Shown here: one piece after another, positions 16,419 through 23,125 of the stretch | Layout of the letters: each line of letters starts with the position of its first letter | How positions within the stretch are numbered: position 1 is the first letter of the stretch | DNA from: an uncultured Pelagibacteraceae bacterium | GTDB lineage: Bacteria > Pseudomonadota > Alphaproteobacteria > Pelagibacterales > Pelagibacteraceae | Direction: 5' to 3' | NCBI GenBank assembly: GCA_902554135.1 | Contig: CACDNJ010000003.1 | Location: forward strand, 1-37,635 | DNA length: 37,635 bases | The notes under the pieces: generated by a model | What the model saw: only the letters and a program-made list of their open reading frames with translations | Told to the model about the DNA's origin: nothing | Database searches by the model: none | Program-made: the position numbers and the translations under genes

Positions 16419-17201
16419 ATGCAGGAAACTTTAATTTATTTAGCAACGGTTCTTCCGGTCGTTCTTTTACTGGCTATGGTTTACTATGTAGATCGTTTCA
16501 GAGAACCTCCGAGATTCATTGTGGGAACTTTTTTTCTTGGAGTCGGATTGGTTTTCCCTCTTCAACTTTTAATAATAATTGTTGAAGATGTTTTAGGACC
16601 ATTGTTTGGTATTGATCCTGAGGGTTTTGGGGCTTATCAAATGTTTTTTAGAGCAGCCTACCTCGAAGAGTCTTTAAAATTTGCTTTTCTGATTTATTTT
16701 TGTGCTCGTCTAAAAGATCTTGATGAACCTATGGATCCAATTGTTTATGGTGCCGCTCTGGGACTAGGATATGCTGGATATGAAAACATCGGCTATATTT
16801 TCAGCGTGGATGATTATGCTGGCATGTGGGAAATGGTGGTTACAAGAGTATTTCCAACATTCATGCATTTAGGGGTTGGAGTAATTATGGGAGCTTTAAT
16901 TAGTATGAACCTGTTTCGTCAATTTGATGAGTTTAAAAGACGCTTGTATGTCGTATTGGCCTTGATGGTTCCTGTGGTATTGCATGGTCTGTACAATCAT
17001 TTTATCGTAGAATTTGCTATGCTAGTTTTACTATTTCTAATTTTGACTATAGCCATTCTTTATTACCACAGAAGAGAGCAAAATAAGAAAATTATTGAAA
17101 GAGAGGATAGATTAAGAATTACAAACCAAGATGTTTTTATATCTTATATGTTAACGCTTATTTTGGTAGCATGTATTATAATTCTGTCGAATTTTAGGTA
17201 A
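16419..17201 (+). CDS. PrsW-family intramembrane protease
   Basis: Polytopic membrane protein of 260 residues with about seven to eight helices, matching the PrsW glutamic-type intramembrane protease family. All signature positions are seen: E83-E84-x-x-K87 in YLEESLKF, G-x-x-YEN with E122 in YAGYENIGY, H150 in TFMHLGVGVIMG, and H189 in VVLHGLYNHF. In Bacillus, PrsW cuts the anti-sigma factor RsiW after envelope stress. No sigma/anti-sigma pair is visible nearby, so the substrate here is unknown. Candidates by position are neighbouring membrane proteins. Confidence 0.88.
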   Translation: MQETLIYLATVLPVVLLLAMVYYVDRFREPPRFIVGTFFLGVGLVFPLQLLIIIVEDVLGPLFGIDPEGFGAYQMFFRAAYLEESLKFAFLIYFCARLKDLDEPMDPIVYGAALGLGYAGYENIGYIFSVDDYAGMWEMVVTRVFPTFMHLGVGVIMGALISMNLFRQFDEFKRRLYVVLALMVPVVLHGLYNHFIVEFAMLVLLFLILTIAILYYHRREQNKKIIEREDRLRITNQDVFISYMLTLILVACIIILSNFR

Positions 17202-17241
17202 AATATGATGAAGAAAAATAAAAAATACAAGAGTAACAAAC

Positions 17242-18720
17242 ATGGTTGTTTTGGGAGGTATTTTAGAAACTTATAAAATGGTTAAAAAAAAGAAAAAGGT
17301 TAGCGAAGCAGATACTTTTGATTTTCCAAGTTTTGAAAGAGAGAAAATCGAAAACGAGATAAATCTGCAAAAAAAAGCAGAGGAGGATGCTCAATTTAAA
17401 AGGCCTACTGCTAATGCCAAAGCATTGTCTATTTGTGAAAACGAAGGTGTCGATAAAATTAACGATTTATTAGATAAAGCTACAAAAGAGGCGAACACTT
17501 GGCTATCCCCTGTTATCAATACAATTGATGAACTAAAAATTAAGCTTAAACAGCAACATTTCTTTATTCAAGAGACAAAAAATAAATGTAATGAAATAAT
17601 AGAACAGGCAAAAACTACACTACAAACCCAAAAAATTATTTTTGATAAAGAAAATCACGATGTAGATACTTTTAGAAATATAAATAATATTGGTCGTCAA
17701 CCAAATGTTTTAACTTTTAATTTGATGGTTGTGCATATTGGAATTGTTATAGCTTTGTTTGCCGGAGAGTCGGTTGCGAATATGTTTTTGTTGGCAGACG
17801 CTATTGGTCAACAAGGAGGTCTTGCTTATTCCATGGCGGTTGCGGGTTTAAATGTGGGGATTTCTGCTCTTGTAGGATATTTTATATTAAAAGGCGCAGT
17901 TCACTTAAGAGGAGCGACTAGAAAATGGTTAATTTTTGTAATTGTTATATACGGAGTTTTAATCTCATACATTAACCTTTGCTTGGGCGCACTTAGATCC
18001 ATATTTGAAAATACACAACAAGAACAAGATCCAACTGGCATCAGCCTTTCAGAAGGTGCAGCGGAGGGACTTAATCCACTTTATTTTTGGAATGTAGATT
18101 GGACATTTTTATCTCTTGTTTTAACTTTTGTAGGACTACTCTTCGCAGTAATTTCACTTATTGATGCATATCTTTATAACGACCCTTATCCAGGATACGG
18201 CTCTACCGCAAAAAAGAGAGAGGAAGCTAGAAAAATAGGAAATCAAACAAGTGAAAATTTAGCAAACAATATAACAAGAGTCTTTAATAGCGAACATTCT
18301 AAAGGAATACACAAGCTTAAAACGCTGATTGATAAAGATTTACCTACTTTAGTTTCGTTTTCTAACAAGGTTACTAATTTATTTGATGGATACAGAGATT
18401 ATGCTGATGAATTAGAAAGAGGAGCAAATCATATTTGTAAAGAATATAGAAATAAAAACGAAAATATAAGAACAGATGGAGTTCGTCCAGCTTATTTTGA
18501 TAAAGAATATGAATTTACTCCTAAGTTAAAAAATCCTGAAGAAGTCTTTCCTAATGGTAAAGCTTATTACTTAACAGGAGATAATATTCAAAATAAAATA
18601 GCTGAACTTCAAAAAAGGTTAACAGACGAACATAATCAGCATGAAAAAGATTTAAACACTTTAAAAGATGAGATAGATCAAAAGATTATAAAGCTAAGAG
18701 AAACTTATGCATTTGGCTAG
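17242..18720 (+). CDS. Coiled-coil membrane protein of unknown function
   Basis: Protein of 492 residues with a charged N-terminal domain (about 1-150) that includes probable coiled coil around residues 65-145. A central membrane region of about four helices spans roughly 158-184, 195-217, 228-250 and 285-309, and a C-terminal helical domain (320-492) ends in coiled coil (DEHNQHEKDLNTLKDEIDQ). The string DAYLYNDPYPGYG follows the last helix and looks like a conserved loop. No signal peptide is present, so both large domains are probably cytoplasmic. The family is not recognised. The last 14 bases overlap the next gene, so the two products are probably made together. An in-frame ATG at 17278 is an alternative start. 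Confidence 0.75.
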   Translation: MVVLGGILETYKMVKKKKKVSEADTFDFPSFEREKIENEINLQKKAEEDAQFKRPTANAKALSICENEGVDKINDLLDKATKEANTWLSPVINTIDELKIKLKQQHFFIQETKNKCNEIIEQAKTTLQTQKIIFDKENHDVDTFRNINNIGRQPNVLTFNLMVVHIGIVIALFAGESVANMFLLADAIGQQGGLAYSMAVAGLNVGISALVGYFILKGAVHLRGATRKWLIFVIVIYGVLISYINLCLGALRSIFENTQQEQDPTGISLSEGAAEGLNPLYFWNVDWTFLSLVLTFVGLLFAVISLIDAYLYNDPYPGYGSTAKKREEARKIGNQTSENLANNITRVFNSEHSKGIHKLKTLIDKDLPTLVSFSNKVTNLFDGYRDYADELERGANHICKEYRNKNENIRTDGVRPAYFDKEYEFTPKLKNPEEVFPNGKAYYLTGDNIQNKIAELQKRLTDEHNQHEKDLNTLKDEIDQKIIKLRETYAFG

Positions 18721-19801
18721 ACTCTTTTTTTGTTTTTTTAGTATATTTTTTTTAAGTTTTTCCGGCATAAATAATTTGTTTGCCGAGGAAAAAAAATATC
18801 CCAAAGATTTTCCAAAATGTTATGAGAAAGCTATTAGTAAAAAAGATTATTGTCCATTAGAACATAAATTTGGTCACAAACTAATTATTGTAGATTTTAC
18901 AACTAAACATGAAAAATTTCAGAGAGACTGGGTTTTAAATACGGCTTTGGGAAAAGATTTGGTCGAAAATACAAAACCTTTTCATAAAATATCTTTTGTA
19001 AGAATTGATCAAAATTCTGCTACTGAACAAAAGCCATTTTTTTCAAAGTGTAAAATGAAAACTGGAAAAGGTGAATTAAGCCCATCAAATCTTAATGGAA
19101 CTAACAAAAAATGCGAAGGAAAATTAAAAATTAGAACTCTTTATCAAAACTTTGTTCTGCAAGTGGCTCTTGCTACAGGAAATTTTTGTTTGATTGGAGA
19201 CTGCGATTTAACTCACAAAAAATGGATTGATGATCATGTAGAAAAAAAAGTTGCCAAAGCAAAAGAAAAATTGACCGATGCACAAATTAGGTCTTTCAGA
19301 GAACGACTTACAAAAAAAATTAAAGATGAAAGATTTTTTCCACCAAGATACACAAGTCCTCCAGGTAGCTATATTTATGAAACGATAATTGAAGTTTTAA
19401 GAAGTGAAAACTTTGATTTTTCTAACAAATATAAAGAAAGAGAATTGATTATTGCATCAGATTTAGTTCAAATTTCAAAAAGATTTAATCTTTCACACAC
19501 CAAAGGGTACTGTCGACCAAAACCTGCTCTCGATAATAAGAAAAGATATTGTGGAAATTTAAAAGGACTTTTAAAAAATAAAACTACAAAAAACTATTTG
19601 GAACAAACAAAATTGAAAGATGAGCAACTAGAAAATTTAAAAGTTAAGGTTTTATTCATGAATCATAATTACAGCTGCGAAACAAACATGAAAGCAGCAG
19701 AATCCATGCATCTTTTGTGGAAAGAATTATTTGATTATATGGGAATTAAAAACGTTGAATGGGTATGGCAACTAGATCCTAACAAGAAAGCTTCCTGCTA
19801 A
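18707..19801 (+). CDS. Cysteine-rich secreted protein of unknown function
   Basis: Protein of 364 residues with signal peptide MHLARLFFCFFSIFFLSFS up to about FAEE. The mature part has about ten cysteines, consistent with disulfides outside the cytoplasm. An early strand KLIIVDFTTKHEKFQRDWVL, followed by FHKISFVRID, looks like the start of a Rossmann or von Willebrand A-like alpha/beta fold (VDFT in place of the DxSxS loop); this is a visual impression only. Its start lies inside the end of the coiled-coil membrane protein gene, so it is translationally coupled and a likely partner: a membrane component with cytoplasmic coils and a periplasmic partner. Confidence 0.75.
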   Translation: MHLARLFFCFFSIFFLSFSGINNLFAEEKKYPKDFPKCYEKAISKKDYCPLEHKFGHKLIIVDFTTKHEKFQRDWVLNTALGKDLVENTKPFHKISFVRIDQNSATEQKPFFSKCKMKTGKGELSPSNLNGTNKKCEGKLKIRTLYQNFVLQVALATGNFCLIGDCDLTHKKWIDDHVEKKVAKAKEKLTDAQIRSFRERLTKKIKDERFFPPRYTSPPGSYIYETIIEVLRSENFDFSNKYKERELIIASDLVQISKRFNLSHTKGYCRPKPALDNKKRYCGNLKGLLKNKTTKNYLEQTKLKDEQLENLKVKVLFMNHNYSCETNMKAAESMHLLWKELFDYMGIKNVEWVWQLDPNKKASC

Positions 19802-19802
19802 T

Positions 19803-19832
19803 TAGTCCAAAACAAAGCTGAAGATTGGACAA
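19803..19832. promoter_or_regulatory. Dyad element C (GTCCA-N16-TGGAC) with downstream -10
   Basis: Half-sites GTCCA (19805-19809) and TGGAC (19826-19830) are separated by 16 bases, as in elements A and B. GGACAAG is followed after exactly 20 bases by TATATTA at 19854, so dyad and -10 have the same geometry as element B. A start seven bases later would fall on the ATG at 19866. This supports a shared promoter type rather than chance hairpins. Confidence 0.55.
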
Positions 19833-19865
19833 GAAAAATTTCTAGTTAATCCTTATATTAGTACT

Positions 19866-20078
19866 ATGAAGAAAATATTTATATACCTGTTTTTAACTTT
19901 GTTTATATGTGGCAATGTGTTTGCAGGAAACTTAAACAATTATATTAAAGAGGGTTATAAGATAACAAAAGAGACTTCCTCTCAAAAACAAAAAACATTC
20001 ACTCTTAGAAAAGGCAATGAACTTGTTTTGTGTCTTGTTATTTTACATCACCATGAGACTCGATGCTTTAAACCTTAA
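19866..20078 (+). CDS. Very small secreted protein
   Basis: Protein of 70 residues with a clear signal peptide MKKIFIYLFLTLFICGNVFA leaving about 50 mature residues: a short helix-like NNYIKEGYKI, a threonine/lysine-rich strand and two cysteines near the C-terminus (LCLVI and RCFKP). It is not recognised. No Shine-Dalgarno site is present; TATATT seven bases before the ATG suggests a leaderless message controlled from dyad C. Its 3' end overlaps the start of the phospholipase D-family gene. Confidence 0.65.
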   Translation: MKKIFIYLFLTLFICGNVFAGNLNNYIKEGYKITKETSSQKQKTFTLRKGNELVLCLVILHHHETRCFKP

Positions 20079-21366
20079 CAGGTTAACCCTATTAGTTGCT
20101 TTATTTTTATTTACTCCTAGTCTTACTAGCGCGAAAGATTCCATAAAATTAATTACTAACAGTCCTATTCAAAATAATGGACCTAGCGAAAAATGTAACG
20201 TTGAAATATGCACCAGTCTGTTGAAAATGATTAATAATGCAAATGAAACAATCGACTTTGCGATTTATGGTTTGCGTGGTCAAAATGAAATTTTAAAAGC
20301 CTTGATCAATGCTGAAAAAAGAGGCGTTGTTGTTAGAGGGGTTATAGACAAAACTCTTAAAGGCAAAAGCTACTACACAGACACTCATCTTCTATCCAAG
20401 AATCTTAAAAATATTAAAGACGATCAAAAGATTGACTTAAAAAAAGCTGAACACCTCGAAGGCAGAATTTATAACGAAAACCAGCAATGTGAGAGACCGG
20501 ATAATACCAAGGGACCACTCCAATGTTTTGAGGGTAAAGGATATGCCAGCAAAGAAGAAATAATATTTAACGGAGACATTATGCATCACAAATTTTTTAT
20601 AGTGGACAAAAGGTATGTTTGGACGGGCTCAGCAAATATCAGTGATACTGGGATTGGAGGATACAACGCCAACATAGTTGCATACTTGGACTCCCCGTTT
20701 CTTGCAAAATATTACACGATAGAATTTGAACAAATGTTTGTTGATGGGCACTATCACAAAGCTAAAAAAAAGCTAAAAAAAAAGAATATTTCAACAACAC
20801 TTGAGAATACAGATGTATCGTTATATTTTTCTCCGCAAGGAAATACTGTTATCAAAGGAATACTTCCTTTAATTAAAGAAGCAAAGGAAACTATCGATGT
20901 TTCGATATTTTTTTTAACTCACAACAAAATTTCAAAAGCTTTGGTTGCTGCCAAGGAACGCGGGGTTAGGGTTCGTGTAATATTAGACTCCACTGCAGCT
21001 AAGAACGGTTACAGCAAACACAATTATCTTAGGGACAATGGGATTGAAGTTAAAGTTGAAAACTGGGGAGGAAAAATGCACATGAAAGCGGCAGTGATTG
21101 ACAAAAAACATGTAGTTGTAGGCTCGATGAACTGGACATTAGCCGGTGAGAAAAAAAATGATGAAAATACAATTATAATTAACTCGTCAAAACTGGGTCA
21201 TCAATTATCTCTTTTCTTTAAGGAGTTGTGGAATTCAATTCCTGATACATATTTAAAAAAAGACCCGCTTCCTGAATCACTAGAATCAGGAACTTCTTGT
21301 TATGATTTAATCGATAATGATTTTGATAAAATTATAGACTTTGACCAAAAAGAGTGTGTTAGATAA
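20053..21366 (+). CDS. Secreted phospholipase D-family protein
   Basis: Phosphodiesterase or transphosphatidylase of the PLD superfamily, predicted to act outside the cytoplasm. From the ATG at 20053 it has a signal peptide ending in FTPSLTSA; an upstream ATG at 20017 would add 12 residues inside the previous gene. Both HxKxxxxD motifs are intact: H178/K180/D185 (MHHKFFIVD, then GSANIS) and H343/K345/D350 (MHMKAAVID, then GSMNWT). Intact paired motifs indicate an active enzyme, either phospholipase or nuclease. The extreme C-terminus, SCYDLIDNDFDKIIDFDQKEC, resembles acidic metal-binding tails of the C-DG-DNDCDG type seen on some secreted bacterial proteins. It overlaps the preceding small gene by 26 bases. 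Confidence 0.87.
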   Translation: MRLDALNLNRLTLLVALFLFTPSLTSAKDSIKLITNSPIQNNGPSEKCNVEICTSLLKMINNANETIDFAIYGLRGQNEILKALINAEKRGVVVRGVIDKTLKGKSYYTDTHLLSKNLKNIKDDQKIDLKKAEHLEGRIYNENQQCERPDNTKGPLQCFEGKGYASKEEIIFNGDIMHHKFFIVDKRYVWTGSANISDTGIGGYNANIVAYLDSPFLAKYYTIEFEQMFVDGHYHKAKKKLKKKNISTTLENTDVSLYFSPQGNTVIKGILPLIKEAKETIDVSIFFLTHNKISKALVAAKERGVRVRVILDSTAAKNGYSKHNYLRDNGIEVKVENWGGKMHMKAAVIDKKHVVVGSMNWTLAGEKKNDENTIIINSSKLGHQLSLFFKELWNSIPDTYLKKDPLPESLESGTSCYDLIDNDFDKIIDFDQKECVR

Positions 21367-21398
21367 TATACTACATACTACAGAAGGATGTATAGGTT

Positions 21399-21995
21399 AT
21401 GAAACGTTTTGTAGCTTACTTTTTTATATTTTTAATTTCTACCAATATTAGCTTTGCTGATGATAGGTTGCCCGATTATCTAATTGAATTAAAAAAAAAA
21501 GCAGATTCAGGTGATGCGGTCTCCCAAAATGATATAGGACATATCTATTTATATGGATTGCCAAGAGCTAATATTTATCCAGATGAAAAAAATATAGGTA
21601 TAGGAATTGATTATTTGTACAAAGCAGCCTGGCAAGACCAGGTCAATGCTATGACAACTATAGGTTGGGAGAGTTTTGTAGGAAAAATTATTATGAAAGA
21701 TGATAAAGAGGCTTTTCTTTGGAATAAAAAAGCTTCAGATTTAGGATTTACAATTGCGAGTTACAATATTGGTTTCTTTTATTATTCTGGATTAGGTGGA
21801 GTCAAACAAGATTTGACAAAAGCAAAAAAATACTGGGAGTTAAGTGCATCGCAGTGGCTTACTTCCACAAACAAAGGGTCTGTCAGTCCTGAGGAATTAT
21901 TAGAAGAGATTGACGAATATAATAAAAATCCTACTAAAGAAATGATAAAATTGAGGGACTGGTATATTGGAATTTTAAACTCTATTGAGGCCTGA
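21399..21995 (+). CDS. Exported Sel1-repeat protein
   Basis: Protein of 198 residues with signal peptide MKRFVAYFFIFLISTNISFA. About three Sel1-like (TPR-type) helical pairs are visible: around ADSGDAVSQNDIGHIYLYG, YLYKAAWQDQVNAMTTIGWES, and ASDLGFTIASYNIGFFYYSGLG. Such repeats usually mediate protein contacts in the periplasm. AAGGA about ten bases before the ATG serves as ribosome site. One base separates its stop from the sixth DDIRD-family gene, so these two are made together. Confidence 0.82.
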   Translation: MKRFVAYFFIFLISTNISFADDRLPDYLIELKKKADSGDAVSQNDIGHIYLYGLPRANIYPDEKNIGIGIDYLYKAAWQDQVNAMTTIGWESFVGKIIMKDDKEAFLWNKKASDLGFTIASYNIGFFYYSGLGGVKQDLTKAKKYWELSASQWLTSTNKGSVSPEELLEEIDEYNKNPTKEMIKLRDWYIGILNSIEA

Positions 21996-21996
21996 T

Positions 21997-22584
21997 ATGA
22001 AAAAACTTTTAGCGATCGTGGTTCTGTGTTTGTTGTTAATAAATCCATCCCAGGCGGATCATATCCGAGACCTTCAGATCGAAGGAATGAGCATCGGGGA
22101 TAGTTTGTTGGATTTTTTTAGTAGAAAGAAAATAAAAGATGAAGATAAACTTTTTCATCCATCTAGTAAAACATTTTATTCAATAACACTGCTTGATGGA
22201 GAAAGAGAATACGAAATTTATGAAGCAGTGTCTTTTTCTCTTAAAAACGATGATAAAAGTTATAAAATTTATCAGCTGAAGGGCTCAATGCTTTTTGATA
22301 ATAAATTAAATGAATGTTTTAAAAAAAAAGATGAGATTGTTAAGGAAATTTCTAATATTTCAAAAAATCTCAAGGAAAAAAATTATACTAATGATTTTGG
22401 AGGTAAAGCAGGAAAAAGTATTGCGTATGTTACTGACTTTAAATTATCTGGCGGGTTAACAAGAGTTTGGTGCACAAGTTGGGACGAAAGTGTAAAAAAA
22501 GAAAAAGGTTGGGGTGATACTTTAAATGTTGATATATCTTCTCAAGAATATATGAATTGGCTCAATAATGAAGCCTATAAATAA
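21997..22584 (+). CDS. Secreted DDIRD/IGDSLL-family protein, copy 6 (dispersed)
   Basis: Sixth member of the exported family, about 12 kb from the tandem array. The ATG at 21997 is preferred over an in-frame TTG at 21985. The signal peptide MKKLLAIVVLCLLLINPSQA closely matches copy 2, and the mature N-terminus DHIRDLQIEGMSIGDSLLDFFSRK follows. The family cysteines occur in NECFKKKDEIVKEIS and RVWCTSWDES, and the tail is NNEAYK. It is one base after the Sel1 gene and converges with soxG, marking the right end of the accessory block. Confidence 0.8.
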   Translation: MKKLLAIVVLCLLLINPSQADHIRDLQIEGMSIGDSLLDFFSRKKIKDEDKLFHPSSKTFYSITLLDGEREYEIYEAVSFSLKNDDKSYKIYQLKGSMLFDNKLNECFKKKDEIVKEISNISKNLKEKNYTNDFGGKAGKSIAYVTDFKLSGGLTRVWCTSWDESVKKEKGWGDTLNVDISSQEYMNWLNNEAYK

Positions 22585-22603
22585 GCCCATGAAACGTTTA
22601 TCT

Positions 22604-23125
22604 TTATAAATCTATTGCGTCTTGTAGACGACCCTTAAAGTAATCCTCAAAAGAACTGTTGCAGGTAACAAGATATTTATCTTTAAGATGATAAATAGAG
22701 CAATCAATTCTAGCTATTAAGGTTTGAGCCATCGTCGATACTGGGAATTTTTTTGGACGTAAATCAAAGTGAGTTAGTTTACTTAAGTAATGGTTTCTAT
22801 TATCACCAGTAATTTCAAAATAAACTTGTCCCTGAGAATAATCGGATGCTAATATTTCTTCGTTAGTATTCATAGCGGATACTAATTTTAATATTTCTTC
22901 TTCGGACTGTGTCTCTAGGCAAAGCAGACTCCATTGATCAAATGACTGTTTAGCAAAAAGATATTTCTCATTATTTATCATTCTTAAATTGTCTGAAGGC
23001 GGAAGAAGAGATATTTCTTTGTTAACAGTTTCAGCGAAACTACCATCTCCTTTACCTCTCAACAGGATTTGTTGTAGCTCATGCTGAGTAATTTCAATAC
23101 CTTTTCCAGAAATTATTTTTGTCAT
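22604..23125 (-). CDS. soxG: Sarcosine oxidase gamma subunit
   Basis: Small subunit of heterotetrameric sarcosine oxidase. The 173 residues are near the normal size, and the ending resembles the SoxG/GcvT-like fold (ARIDCSIYHLKDKYLVTCNSSFEDYFKGRLQDA). Identification rests mainly on position: last in the order B-D-A-G and overlapping soxA by four bases. It has no catalytic residues of its own. Confidence 0.85.
   Translation of the reverse strand: MTKIISGKGIEITQHELQQILLRGKGDGSFAETVNKEISLLPPSDNLRMINNEKYLFAKQSFDQWSLLCLETQSEEEILKLVSAMNTNEEILASDYSQGQVYFEITGDNRNHYLSKLTHFDLRPKKFPVSTMAQTLIARIDCSIYHLKDKYLVTCNSSFEDYFKGRLQDAIDL

Noticed and set aside
20017..20052. Upstream ATG for the PLD-family gene
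   Set aside because: The extra 12 residues lie inside the preceding small gene and would put a second hydrophobic stretch before a normal signal peptide; 20053 is more likely, though a modest AAGG lies before 20017.
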